In this document: positions 43,661 through 63,741 of the stretch, in pieces
Numbering within the stretch: position 1 is the first letter of the stretch
Layout of the letters: every line of letters begins with the position of its first letter
Origin: Amoebidium appalachense
Taxonomy: Eukaryota; Ichthyosporea
Direction of reading: 5' to 3'
Length of the DNA: 64,000 bases
NCBI GenBank assembly: GCA_963693365.1
Contig: CAVNZM010000007.1
Span: forward strand, 6,510,001 to 6,574,000
Position numbers and translations under genes: made by a program
The notes under the pieces: model-generated
Seen by the model: the letters and a program-made list of their open reading frames with translations, nothing else
The model's database searches: none
What the model was told of the DNA's origin: nothing

Positions 43661-43787
43661 TTGCACTCACCTAGCACTCCCTCCCCCCCCCTTCTTCTAC
43701 CTCTGTGTCCGCCCACACCCCCACGTGCTCGGGCATCCCCTGCACAGGGCCCCGCTGCCCTCCCTGCAAACCCTCCCTCGGGCCCAG

Positions 43788-43819
<32 letters not shown>

Positions 43820-44313
43820 GCTGCCGGGATCTCCCCGAGGTGCCCCACCCTTGCTAACCACACCTTCCCCCGAGGCTCAGACCCGGAGGCCCGCCCGCTG
43901 CCCCAGCACCACATTGACACCTCCCGCCTCCGGGAGCTGCTGGCATCCTACCCAGACCAATCATTCGCCGCACAGCTCCTCCACGATGTCGAATTCGGTG
44001 TCGACATCGGCTATCGCGGCCCCTCCACCTCTCGGGTGGGCCCCAACCTCCCCACCACCCCGGCTGCTGCTGCCGCTATCACGGCGGATATTGCCAACGA
44101 AGTCGCCCTCGGCCACCTGCGCGGCCCCCTCTCCCCGGACCAATTCTTCGCCGAATTTCCGGTCCACCGTTCCTCCCCCCTCGGCGCCGTTACTAAAAAA
44201 GGGAACCCCCCAAGTACCGTCGAATCCACCACCTCTCATGGCCCCGGGGCAGCAGCGTCAATGACAGCCTCTTCTACAGATCGAAGTGTGCTATGCCGCC
44301 GTTACTAAGGTTG
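43661..44313 (+). pseudogene. DIRS-like reverse transcriptase, truncated
   Basis: Pro-rich linker with poly-C (about 43794-43819), then the start of a DIRS/PAT-type RT: IDTSRLRELLASYPDQSF, DIGYRGP, ANEVALGHLRGP, SPLGAVTKKG. After one frame shift it continues with the diagnostic RRIHHLSWPRGSSVND. The domain stops soon afterwards. The catalytic YxDD region, RNase H and tyrosine recombinase are absent, so the element is truncated in RT. Confidence 0.68.
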
Positions 44314-44850
44314 ACACCTACTAGTATACTGGTGCTTCATCAACCCGCTCTGCCATACAACACCTGTTGTTTTCCTTCTGAATCAGAATCTCTCTCCGCT
44401 TTATTTCTAGCACGGCTACGGCTGCACTCTACCCCTCTGGCCGCTTATGCTAACTTGGTCCTTTTGGCTGTAGCTGCCTAGCTCGCCACACGTGTGCTTG
44501 GTGCCCCGACCCTAGACGGTTGGAGCAACCACCAACGACGGTGCCCTGAGTCTTAACACCTCGGGCTACCTATGCACACTTACTGACTTACACACACCAC
44601 ACCACAAACCCCCACATATATACATCATTGAGTGCAGTGGTCTTTGAGTAACTTGGGGTCCTGGACAGCGGCTAACACATCACTGTGAATTGGTGTGAAG
44701 GCTTGCCTCCCAACGAAAGCCTTCTACTTCATTCTTTGATACGCACACACACACACGTACTGTACGCGACACGTGGCTTTACGCACTTGACTAGGCTCCG
44801 CTGAGAATCCTTCTACATCCCTCTTTTGGGCAATACCCGTACAACTTCAT
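44314..44850. other. Retroelement debris including a copia 3'-region relic
   Basis: 44636-44735 aligns with the 3' internal region of the copia element (26180-26270). Shared blocks in order include gtggtctt, ttgggg.c.tgg.cag.gg, cacatcac.gtg and cctcccaacgaaag. The rest is unassigned. Confidence 0.55.
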
Positions 44851-45199
44851 TGTCACCGCCGGGTGCTACGCGTCACACCGCTCGGCGTCGTACAGGTTGT
44901 GGCTGATGATCCTGATACAGTAACTATGTCGGACTTAGTAGGGACTCCGAGCCAGACTACAGTAGTCACGGCCGCGTACAGTAACTGTCGGACGGTCAAC
45001 CTGCCCATCCCCTCAGGGCCCTCCCCCCGCCCCGCCCGTGACCTCCCCTCTCCCCCCCCCCCCCTCCCCCCCCCCCAGGCCCCCCCCCGGCCCTGACACA
45101 CTGTGGCACACTCACACAAACACACAACCTGGGGCGGCCCCAGGCCTCCCCCAAGCCCCTTCCCCCTCCCCTCGAGCCTGCCCAGTGCCCACCCCTCCC

Positions 45200-45233
<34 letters not shown>

Positions 45234-45640
45234 TTCCCCCCCCCCCCCCCCCCCCCCCACCACCACCACCACCACCACCTGTACCCCACCGGTCGCGGGC
45301 TGCCGTTATCTTACTTTTTCCCGACGGTCGGCAGGGCTGCCCGTAGAATTTTTTTGGCAGAACGTTTTTGTAGAATGGATTATCTCAGGAGGTTGGCAAG
45401 CTGTGGAATCAGTATGTGGCCTCAGTGAATGCCCCTCAGTGAGTGCACTATATAACGTTAGCAGGCTGAGACTTCCGTAAGTCACCTTGAACAGTAGTAA
45501 AACTTTGAAAAGGCACTGCGTTGAACACAGTATTTTCAATACTATATCTCCAAATCAGCATTATTTGTTTCATGATACTGCCATGCATGCGCACTGCACA
45601 AGGTGTGCTCGACATGGCAAATTCGCTTGTTAAACTTTAG
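44851..45640. other. C-rich tracts and unassigned frames
   Basis: Poly-C dominated block at about 45050-45280, ending in (CCA)n. One open frame (44863-45096) has a plausible protein-like start (VTPLGVVQVVADDPDTVTMS) and another ends WIISGGWQAVESVCG (to 45480). I recognise neither, and cannot show that they are exons. Confidence 0.4.
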
Positions 45641-45764
45641 GCTAGGCTATCTATCATCATATGATTATCGTCTCTAGTAGGCATCAGTTGCAACTTGTGA
45701 CGTCCGGATATGATGACTCTGCGGCTGTGGCATAGCCGACAGTCTCCCCCCCACACACACACCG

Positions 45765-46280
<516 letters not shown>

Positions 46281-46670
46281 ATCCTTGACACACAGAATTA
46301 CCCCCACTGTGACACACGGTGACAATTTTAAACACACATCACACTGGCCCCTGAGTGCCAGTGACTTGACAGTACTGTATACCGTGCCCGGTGGGACGTC
46401 ACAGTGACACAATGTCATATTAATAGTAGGTACTACTGGCTGCATTCGCTTGACCATGGCCTCAGCACTGCGCGATGCACATAATTGGATGATTCGCCTG
46501 CCTACACTGGCCAGTGGCGTGACGTGTACATTTATTAATATAGGGTGCCGGTTTCATGGCCCCAGGACACACGTGTACTTCAAGAATATTCGCGTTGTGA
46601 CAGTACTACCACATGTGACGTGTGTCCATCATCGGTCATGATCACGGTCAGACGGTCGGGGAAAAGGTAG
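46281..46670. other. Unassigned sequence
   Basis: No recognised gene or repeat. Confidence 0.5.
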
Positions 46671-46677
46671 TACCGGT

Positions 46678-46901
46678 TTGATATTGCCGGATATGCTCAG
46701 CAAAATAGAAGCCATCGAGATATCACCGAAAGAATATGTGTCTGAGGCTCAGGGCGGGCGCATTTCAGTGGGAAACTTTAAAGCTTTCGAGTCCTTCGAG
46801 ACTTCCGAGGCTCCCCCCCCTCTTCCCCATTCCGCTCGAGCTCCCCGCTCCAGGCCCTCCTCCTCCGAGGCTTCCCGCCTCAGCTCTCTGCCAGCGCTGG
46901 G

Positions 46902-46932
<31 letters not shown>

Positions 46933-46971
46933 CTAATCACCCAGAAACCCCCCTTGAGGCCTCTCCTTTAG
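46678..46971 (+). CDS. Unrecognised Ser/Pro/Glu-rich frame ending in poly-G
   Basis: A 97-codon frame (MLSKIEAIEISPKEYVSEAQ, then a Ser/Ala/Arg-rich stretch) that runs into a poly-G tract at 46902-46931. The first 60 codons look protein-like. It lies upstream of and on the same strand as the RGS gene and might be an upstream exon, but no splice connection can be shown. Confidence 0.25.
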
Positions 46972-47829
46972 TTATAGGAATAGCGATATATTGGCTATAT
47001 CTGCAGTTCAAGTATATTAACGCACCAATCACACGAAACCACCGATTCCAACATTCCAGGACTAACTGCCCAATCAGGTACTTCACAGTGAAAAGCAAAA
47101 TGATCTCATCAAAAGTTCGTCAGAATTCTCTTGCAATATGCCACGAAATATGTTACTTAGAACAAAATCCAAGTAATCGCATCATAATTGTAAAGCTTCA
47201 GTTAATTTCTCTTATCAAGTTATCCTCAGGCTATCGAACGGCGCAGCGTCTGAGAAGTACATACAGACATCAAGTGTCGACACACGTGACGTCATCCGAA
47301 AATGTCGATTCAGATCCGGATCATGGCGACCGTCGCCGCGAATGTCACCTGCGCAGCCGACGCAACCTAAAAACCTACGTATCGAGTCTCTTTTTGACAC
47401 GCTTTACAGACTGATAACACAAACATCAACATTTTAGTGTGTTTCTGTATTACTATACTAGAAATAGTGCTTTGGGGCGATATAACGTAACGGCGCTCCA
47501 GCTGATAAGCTACTATGGTTTTGCGCGCGCCGGCGCGAGCTTGCCACAAGCAACTTTGTTGATGCCATACTATCGGTGTGTGAATGGTGTGCCCAAATAT
47601 GAACTGCATACCAGTCCAAGCGTTCAATCCGATAGGATATACATCTCCAATTTTGCCTTTAAAGGTAAAAAAACAGATTTATCCTCTGTTGATTGAATGT
47701 TTATCATGCTTTCTTGCCGCTCCGCCGTGCATTCCAGTCGACTGACGTACAGATCCACACTTGACTACGGGAACGTGTTAAGCCAGTTTTGTTAGCCCAT
47801 TAATATAAGGAAACAGGGAAGGATGGTCC

Positions 47830-47860
<31 letters not shown>

Positions 47861-48684
47861 ATATATATATATATATAGCTTTTCCGAGTAACATATACTA
47901 GGCATGCTTAATAACTAATGAGAGCCTCCGACCTAGCCAAGTGGGCCAGCGCATTTGCCGAAGCTCGAGGATTCATCGTTCGGGTGCACGTGCGTGCGCA
48001 CCGACCTCCGAAAATACTTTGCCCGCGCATAAGACCTTTCACAACAATTCGTCCTTGTTAGCTTAAGCACTTTGTGCTTATAAATAATAATTGTGAAGCA
48101 AGTAAAAAGTTAAACACTTGAAAAATATACAAAATTAGATAGTCTTGAACATAACTTTTTATCCACTATTAGTAATCCTTGGGCTTTTTGATTCAAAGAG
48201 CGATAGTTGATTGCTTTCATCTTATGCGTGGCTCGTTCTATGGGACCATACCTCATGGACACAAAGTCACAAAAGTCACAAACGAGCCTTAATTGAACTT
48301 GGTTTTTTCCCTTCGTTCGTCAAGTCATGTATGTGCTGGCACAGCACCTGTTTATATAACTTCTAGCCTCAACTATAGCCAGAGGAGACGTAATCATACA
48401 CACACAATCCCACCGTTTTAGTGTTTCATAAACCTCGTAAGTTCATATGGACAGTCCAACTCGCATTGGTTATGTTTGTTGTTCTTCAATGATGTTCGAC
48501 AAATTTCGGTTGGCAGACAGTCGCAGTTTTTCTTTCTAATTATCCATACATGCAAATGCGCATCATTCCACCTTCTCCTTCTCTCAAACACCAGAACCAT
48601 CCAGTAGAAGCACCATTTTTCCATCTCGACCACACCACCTGGGAGGCCATGAGCCCTCGGTGTGTGTGGGCCCCTCGGGCTTAA
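46972..48684. other. Intergenic sequence upstream of the RGS gene
   Basis: Contains a TA-rich microsatellite (47831-47877) and a tRNA-like element (47925-48010). The segment just upstream of 48685 must include the RGS promoter or 5' UTR. A 71-codon minus-strand frame (48633-48418) is unrecognised. Confidence 0.5.
47925..48010 (+). repeat. Degenerate tRNA-like element (possible SINE head)
   Basis: An A-box-like tagccaagtggg at 47934, of the Leu/Ser type, and a partial B box, gttcgggtgc, about 44 bp downstream. No complete cloverleaf was found. It lies right after the TA repeat. Confidence 0.35.
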
Positions 48685-48866
48685 ATGTTTTCGCAGCTGA
48701 AGGGGAGGAGCGGGGCACCGAGGCAGTCACCGGGTCAGTTTAAGGCAAAGAATACGACACAGAATAAAGCTTCCGCCTTATCGCCAAACACATCACTAGC
48801 AACAAAAACAACCACCAGTCTGGACGAGATATATATTGGTTTGGACGGAACACCTGCTCGCTCAGG
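48685..48866 (+). CDS. RGS gene exon 1
   Basis: Starts MFSQLKGRSGAPRQ. It ends after two bases of a Gly codon at a gtacat donor and encodes the first RGS helix (TSLDEIYIGLDGTPARSG). Reading on gives a Pro-rich tail and a stop, consistent with an intron. Confidence 0.75.
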
Positions 48867-49350
48867 GTACATGCCTCCTCCCCCCGGCATCCTAACCTCT
48901 GTCCTTTAAAAGCTTAAAATGGGAAAGAACGTCAAAGAAACAATAATGGGCAAAGTTTCGAACAGTGTGTCTCGTAGTGAAGCCTGAAGACCTCGGAGCT
49001 GCACAACGTTATGATAACGTGACAAGGCGGTTGGAAGTTCAGATTCAGCTTGAATTGTGACATTGAGCAGAAGAAGAATTCGGTTAAGCAGAGTTTCACC
49101 CATGCCTCGTGCCGTGGAGTACTTGACAGTTCTGTGTTCCTAGCACTGTGACATCATCACTCGTGACCTTGTACTTTGGAGAAGTTAATGTGTTACGATT
49201 ATAATCTAAATACGACATGTCGTGTGTTCTTCGGTGTTATGGCTTCTTCCCCCGTTAAAACTCTTGTGCTACCACTCTTGCAGACAACCCATCTAACCCA
49301 TACATGCTTGACAATGTGTCCGGCCCCACGCTTTATATATATCTCCAAAA

Positions 49351-49426
<76 letters not shown>

Positions 49427-49428
49427 GT

Positions 49429-49473
<45 letters not shown>

Positions 49474-50443
49474 CATCATCACCATCACCATCACCATCAC
49501 CATCACCACCCCATCACCATCACCTGTGATGCACCCAATGATACAGTAAGGAACTCAAGCTATTTCAAAATTTTCTTGCCGCCGAATTTGCACAAGAAAA
49601 CCTCAATTTTCTCTGCCGTGTCAGTGCGTACAGCAAGACCCCCTCTGCCTCTGTTCGTGATTTTATCATCGACACTTACGTGCGAAATGGATCCCCACAC
49701 CAGGTATGCTCCTGTTACCACCCGTCCCCATGCCTGGTAGAATGTTGTGTACTTTTTACAATATATTGCACCTTCTGTAGGTTATGGCACCCTTAAGTTA
49801 CACCTGTTATTACGGGTTTCCGCCACCCTGGAAACTTTTCATTCTACAGTTATATAAGATTATTCAGGTTCCCCGGCACTGACAAGCTTTGTGTGTCCCC
49901 CCCCCCCCCCCCCCCCCCCAAAAAAAAATAAAATAAAAAAATCATGCATTCATTTTTTTAATTTATGGTGTGTGCTTGTATTGCATACCCGTAAAATAAT
50001 CATTACAGATACCCTCTACGAACAATAAGAACCCCTGCCAATAAGATTTCCCCCCGGCAAAATCAGTTTTTAAGATTCTGTCCCCCAGCTAGTTTTTGGG
50101 ATGATCTTATTGGTGGACGGATGGATAAATCATGCTGGATGGGCCCCGCCATTAAGATTCTGACCCCGACCCCCCAAAGAATTTAAGATTCCGCCTCTCG
50201 GCCACATTTTGGGGGGGTTCTTATTTGCGGACGGTATCTGTATTAACAGCTTGGCTCTGCACACCAATGTGTGAAATTGTGCAGTGTTTCTCTTCGTCAG
50301 TTAACGTTGCACTTTGCAATATCTGTTGCATAGACCCTTCCCACCCCCAGTCCCCACCCCACACCCCCTCCCCGCCCCCCGTGTTTTTGGTCACTGCGAC
50401 GGTGATTCAGTAGCTGCTACGGTCGGACTGTTTTGCCTGGTTG

Positions 50444-50532
<89 letters not shown>

Positions 50533-50803
50533 CGGGGTAAAGACCATAAAAACATAACAGCAGTCTCCGTGTGATGCACTGCAAATCAAAGGTACCACGG
50601 TTGTTTCTGTGACCCCATCCAAGAGGAACCATTTTATGTTTTCTCGAGTTCCCAACTTATAGTATCCGATGCTATTATCTGATTGGACAATCCCTAATAG
50701 GTTAATCTGTCCGATGACATGCGACAACAGCTTCAAAATAGCGCCCGCCAGGAGGAGGTCGACCCACACATGTTTGAGGTTGCAGCACACCACATTGCGG
50801 TAT

Positions 50804-50848
<45 letters not shown>

Positions 50849-51356
50849 AAAAAAAAGTTTTCAATGTGCGATGATACTCTTTATGTGTGTTTTGTGAATA
50901 AACCCCCGTTCCCTTCCCCCCCAAAAGAAAATTGCAGTGTGCACACTCGTGTGTGTTTTTGCACTCTGCGTTGTGTTGTCCGTTATGGCTGTGTACTTCG
51001 ACCTCTATAATGCATTCTAAACCCCACAGAATAGCAATGTGTTACCTGTTGTCATTTTTTTTATAAGCAGTTGTTTGATTTATTCTCGAAGCACAAACAA
51101 GCGAGATGTTACAGATGAAACAAACAATTTCTGTGGCCCTTGGGCACCAAGAAAGTGACGATTCGTATAAGCACAAAACCGTAACAAATTTCCATTGTAT
51201 GTAGCTCATCCTTAACCCGCTTTCCACCGAGACCTCCTATCTTTCTCATCGATGCCTTCTGCGTGTGGTTTTCCATAGATTGGTAGAGTGAGTCCACATA
51301 CATGACCCCTTTTCACGAATTAACGAATTGCCGAGTGTTTCTCACCAATTTCCTGT

Positions 51357-51391
<35 letters not shown>

Positions 51392-51430
51392 TCCCCCACC
51401 CCCTCCCCCCAGCACGCGCGCGCACACCCA

Positions 51431-51498
<68 letters not shown>

Positions 51499-51953
51499 AG
51501 GACATATTGCACAACGACAGCTATCCACGATTTCTCCATAGCCCCTATTACCAACCAATGCTACAATTCGGAGAGGAAGACGAGCTCCCCCTTTCCCCCC
51601 AGAGCACAAAGTCGGGCTGGAGAAACACCTCTACATCATCGACAATCGTTCAGCCGCCTTCGCGCCCGAGGCGAAGTGGCAGCATGTTCAAATTTCCGGG
51701 GTTTTTGTCGGCGATTCTCCCTAGTAGACCCACACCGCAAAGAAGGAAAACGTGGCCTGGGGCATTCAGAATTCCGCTTATACCGACGGCAAAGAATTTA
51801 AAGGAGGCGTCATCAAAATCCACGTCTAGAGAGGGTTCTACGTCGTCGTGGAACGAGAAGAGACGGCCGTCGATCGTAAAGAAGACCGATCACACGTTCC
51901 TTATGTACCCTGCGGGGAGGAGTTCGCCCAGGGGATCACCGCAACTCTCTTAA
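48685..51953 (+). CDS. RGS-domain protein, four exons
   Basis: Coding exons are 48685-48866 (182 nt), 49547-49703 (157 nt), 50701-50799 (99 nt) and 51501-51953 (453 nt). They sum to 891 nt, giving 296 residues and TAA; the junction phases (2, 0, 0) all match. Joined, they give one full RGS domain (about residues 45-170): SLDEIYIGL, KLFQNFLAAEFAQENLNFL, VNLSDDMRQQLQ, FEVAAHHI and DSYPRFLHSPYY. These are the conserved RGS helices, including the E-N pair and the D-S-Y-x-R-F segment that contacts G-alpha. The ~130-residue C-terminal tail is Ser/Pro/Arg-rich and basic. RGS proteins speed GTP hydrolysis by G-alpha subunits at the plasma membrane. The start ATG is the first in the exon; further 5' exons are possible. 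Donors are gtacat, gtatgc and gtattg; acceptors are atacag, taatag and caccag. Confidence 0.87.
49353..49523. repeat. (CA)n and (CACCAT)n repeat in RGS intron 1
   Basis: CA to about 49471, then CATCAC-type repeat to 49523, ending 24 bp before exon 2. Confidence 0.95.
49547..49703 (+). CDS. RGS gene exon 2
   Basis: Encodes KELKLFQNFLAAEFAQENLN and on to FIIDTYVRNGSPHQ. The acceptor atacag lies just after CA and CACCAT repeats; the donor is CAG|gtatgc. Confidence 0.9.
50445..50532. repeat. (GT)n followed by poly-G in RGS intron 2
   Basis: GT to about 50495, then G to about 50532. Confidence 0.95.
50701..50799 (+). CDS. RGS gene exon 3
   Basis: 33 codons in phase 0 (VNLSDDMRQQLQNSARQEEV ... 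FEVAAHHIA). The donor gtattg is followed within six bases by a poly-C run (about 50807-50838). Confidence 0.9.
51361..51500. repeat. Poly-C and (CA)n in RGS intron 3, touching the acceptor
   Basis: Poly-C at about 51361-51389. CA-rich repeat at about 51421-51498 ends in cag at the splice site. Confidence 0.95.
51501..51953 (+). CDS. RGS gene exon 4 (terminal)
   Basis: Begins DILHNDSYPRFLHSPYYQ directly after a CA-repeat acceptor (cacaccag). The C-terminal tail carries clusters such as PPSRPRRSGSMF and REGSTSSWNEKRRPS, and the stop is TAA. Confidence 0.88.
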   Translation, partial: DILHNDSYPRFLHSPYYQPMLQFGEEDELPLSPQSTKSGWRNTSTSSTIVQPPSRPRRSGSMFKFPGFLSAILPSRPTPQRRKTWPGAFRIPLIPTAKNLKEASSKSTSREGSTSSWNEKRRPSIVKKTDHTFLMYPAGRSSPRGSPQLS

Positions 51954-52691
51954 CGATTAGGATCGAGGCGCATTGGTCGGAGACGATGGTGTGTGAGCCT
52001 CGACGCAGGCCTAAAAACCGATTTTTTCCCCTCGAAATTTGTGACGTCGATGCGGGGGTTTTCTTCATTGTGTAATTTGGTTTGCTTTCTTTTCGTGCTC
52101 CTGTTTGTATCTGATTCCAAGTGTGTATGACTTCGAAGGCATGTGATTTAGGTTTTTTCTCGAAGATTCTGATGTACAGTTAAATGGCTTTGTATGTTTG
52201 TTGCGGTGGCAGAGTAAACTTGAGTGCCCCTACCCGCTTAAATTCTTCACATACTATCTCGATTGTGCAAATTTGCAAATTACATATTTACTTAGAAGGT
52301 TAAATTGTGCTGGCTGCATAGCCTATACGGTGTAGGCTAGATGTCGTATGTTGGCGCTTTACCATCGTATGTACCTTTTCAGAGCAGAGGGTGCTGTGAA
52401 CATAGATAGGTACAGTTATGACGAATTTCGCGTGTAAACCCCCACCCTCGTTTTTCTTTTCTTTTCTTCTCTCTTTTTTTTTCTTTTACCCTCCCCCCCC
52501 CCCCCCCCCCCCCCCCCCTGGACTTATACCAAGAAGGCGAAGGAGATTCGAGAGTGTGAAATAGTTTTCCAACATAGATTAAGTGTACAGAACGAAGGGC
52601 TATTTGCTTATTGTAGAGAGGGCTAGAAAATGATAACGGTTGTGTTGGTTTCTGCCATTCTTAATGACGGTGTACCAGCGTGTTGTATGAC

Positions 52692-52727
<36 letters not shown>

Positions 52728-53630
52728 CGTGAGTCGTGTTGTGTCCTGTGTGAGAGAGGGCCGTTAGTGCACATATGCACATGCACACGTGTGGTGGTTT
52801 CGTTCTACTTTTGTGGAACAGAAAGGACCCTCTTGTTGCCGAATCATTGCATAGCACTGGATGCTCTAGGCTTGGGGAAATGTACGAGATAAACCAAATT
52901 CGGACACATGTGTAAGACGTCATCAAGAATTGATAAGGCCGTAAGCCTGGGCTTACTGGCACAAATGTGTTTAAACACTTGCCAAATTAAAACAAATCGT
53001 CAAATGGTGTCCCTTAAAGGGGGTTTCTTTTTTGGCCGACTAAATAGCCGCATTCCAGCACATCCGGGTCAAGCCATATAAATCAAAATTATGAACGGCG
53101 ATCTTCATCCTAACGTTGGTTATTCTTCTTCCCTTTTTCTTTCTTTTTTTTTTCTCCTTTCCTTTTTTTTTTTGTTGTTGTATCGTGGCACATCTGTGCC
53201 TTGCTGCAGGCAAAAAACGTATGATACTGGGACCGGCTCTGATGCGCTGCAGGCCAATCACATATAGCTAGAAACCCCTCTGACCCGACCCGACCCGGAA
53301 ACCTAAAAGAAACCCCCTCAATCGATGGCTATGATGGGATTTCCAGTGATCACGTGAAAATGCCGGCCTTTCGTACCTGGCATTCGTTTTTATTGCCGCA
53401 CTACCCAAAATGGCCATCCCATATATGGAACTTTTGGAACCAACTAAGCTTTATGCATGTTGTTCGAATTACGACCGCAAGTGTGCGGCAGCCGTGACTT
53501 TTCCATGACTCATTAAATAATTGCAATTTTAAAGGCCGACCCAGACCTGATCAACCGTTAATATTCATTATCCCTTTTGTTTTTTGTTTTGTTTTCTTTT
53601 CTTTTCTTTTCTTTCTTTTTTTTGTGTGCC
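51954..53630. other. RGS 3' flank and intergenic DNA
   Basis: Begins with the RGS 3' UTR. Includes poly-C (about 52493-52518), a GT tract (about 52696-52726) and T-rich patches (53130-53175, 53575-53622). No gene recognised. Confidence 0.55.
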
Positions 53631-54405
53631 ACGGTGTGTGTCACCCCGGGGGAAAGGGGGGGGGGGGGGGGGATGGGGGGGGAGGGGCACGGGAGCTCCA
53701 GGTGACGGCCAACAAGAAAAGGGCTGTTACAAATGTGGGCGTGTGCGTGTTTTGGCATATTGTGTGTGTGTTTGTGTGTGTGTGTGGGGGGGGGGGGGGG
53801 GGGGGGGGAAGGCGGGGGGACGGTGAGGGTGTGGGGGGGGGGGGAGGCGAGGGGGATGGGGGGAGGGGGGGGGGTAATGGCCCGGAGGGGGGGGAGGGGG
53901 GGGGGGGGGGGGGGTGGGGGGAGGGGGGAGGGTAATGGCCGGGGGGGGGAGGGGGGAGGGGGGAGGGGGAGGGGGAGTCTGGCTGCTGGTGGTAGCAGAG
54001 GGGCGTCCGGAGTAGCTCAGTCGATATATTGGGTAATCCTGATACCCCCCCCCCCCCCCCCCCCCCTCCCCCCTCCCCCGAATTCCTCCCTCCCCCCCCT
54101 CCCCCCCCCCCAGTGCCCCCACCCACCCCCTCCCCGATTTCCAGCTGCAGAAGCTGCTTCTACCCCAATCCCCCCCCCCCCCCCCCCCCCCGCCAAAAAA
54201 AAAAAGAGAGAGGGGGGAGAGAGAGAGGGGGGGGGGGGGGGGGGGAGGGAGAGGGAGAGGGAGAGGGAGAGGGAGAGGGAGAGGGAGAGGGAGAGGGAGA
54301 GGGAGAAGGAGGGAGAGAGAGAGGGAGAGGGAGAGTGAGAGGGAGAGTGAGAGGGAGGGAGAGAGAGAGGGAGAGGGAGAGGGAGAGGGAGAGGGAGGGA
54401 GGGAG

Positions 54406-54449
<44 letters not shown>

Positions 54450-54531
54450 GGGGGGGGGGGGGGACTCTAGAGAGAGAAAGAGAGAGAGTGCTTTAGAGAG
54501 AGAGAGAGAGCTCTAGAGAGCTCTAGAGAGA

Positions 54532-54588
<57 letters not shown>

Positions 54589-54724
54589 AGGGAGAGAGAA
54601 TATAGTGCATGCAGTATGATTGTTTTCGTTGTGTAATGTGAATTTCTATCCCGCAGTGTATTCCGAAACCCTCTCTCTCTCCCTCCTCCCCCCCCCCTCT
54701 CTGCACGTGCACACGCATACACGT

Positions 54725-54764
<40 letters not shown>

Positions 54765-54864
54765 ACATACACACAAAAAAAAACAACCCGGGCACGCACA
54801 CACACACACACACACACACACGTTGGACTTACACACAAACACGCACAAACACACACAAAAACAA

Positions 54865-54906
<42 letters not shown>

Positions 54907-54948
54907 GACAGACAGACAGAGAGACACACACACACTTCCACACACTTC

Positions 54949-54980
<32 letters not shown>

Positions 54981-55030
54981 AAACACACACACACACACAC
55001 ACCGTGTGACACACACACCACACAAAAACA
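53630..55030. repeat. G-rich, GA-type and CA microsatellite block
   Basis: Poly-G and GGGGGA (53655-53990), poly-C (54044-54110 and 54170-54192), GGGAGA arrays (54240-54400), GA (54410-54440 and 54480-54600) and CA with CAGA (54720-55010). All open frames are low-complexity artefacts. Confidence 0.92.
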
Positions 55031-55770
55031 CGCCCGCATTCACACAATGTGGTTGCTGTTAATGCAACACATTACAAACACTGTGTATACGTGGGTACCT
55101 CTAGATGACAACACCAAATAATAAGTTCTATTTCGACATTTCCTTGGCACGACGCCAGGCAATGACGTCATCGAATGGCTCGCAGCCGGTCGATACTGAC
55201 AAAATCGAGTGCGTTGATTGGTTTTTACCAGACATGGGATGTCCATGTTTAGAAGAAAAAAAAAAACCATACAAAGAGAATCCTACACATTCCGTTGAGA
55301 AATGTCGACATAGTCGTTAACCCTGCAACATAAATAATATAGGCTGTGCCCTCCAGCTGCGGTCGTAAGAAAGAACGTATTTCGAGACATCCTGATTATT
55401 CCTTAGGCAAAAAAAACGAGTGGCACGTGTACACCTGCTTCGGAATCCACAACACATTCTGCGTTCGGGTATTTGATCCCAGACCCATGAAAACTAAGGG
55501 TTAACCACGGATTTTGAAAACATTATTCAGCAATTCCAATTCTGATTTATTCAGTATTCTGCAATTCCGATTTGAGTCTACTGGTAGCTGGGGAGCGGAC
55601 CCGCCGCGACATACACACCACAAAGTGCATCAATTGTATATCTCAAATTTTACATTAACTATTTCAATTTAGCAGCCCAGCAGACAAAACTCTTGCAGGT
55701 CGGGCCGGCTGTTGACACTTCCTCCACAGCACGCATGTGCACATGTTTATGATATAACAAAAGTTTTAAT
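55031..55770. other. Non-simple DNA downstream of the methyltransferase-like gene
   Basis: A 71-codon frame at 55105-55320 is unrecognised. The remainder shows no gene. Confidence 0.45.
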
Positions 55771-55987
55771 TATCAAGATATCATATAATTGGTCAGGTCA
55801 CCGACACGTATGGCTTGCAATCCATCATGGCAAATATGATCGCAAGTTTTCACACCTTAAAGCGGTTTTAAGACATCACATGATTGGCTTCCGTACCCGA
55901 TACATACAGCTTGCCAGCCACCATGGCAGACACAAGCACAAGTTTAATTTTAGCAGTGTCTAAAATTTATGGATATCATACGATTGG

Positions 55988-55990
<3 letters not shown>
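55771..55990. repeat. ~97-bp tandem repeat with ATTGG cores next to the gene end
   Basis: Units begin near tatcatataattgg (55778), catcacatgattgg (55874) and tatcatacgattgg (55974). They share cttgc.a.ccatcatggca-type blocks, spaced about 96-100 bp. The third unit runs into the stop codon of the last methyltransferase exon, so the array forms the 3' UTR side of that gene. Confidence 0.6.

Positions 55991-63741
<7,751 letters not shown>

Noticed and set aside
50225-50413. Frame containing VNVALCNICC considered as the middle RGS exon
   Set aside because: The 99-bp exon at 50701-50799 fits phase and RGS motifs far better.
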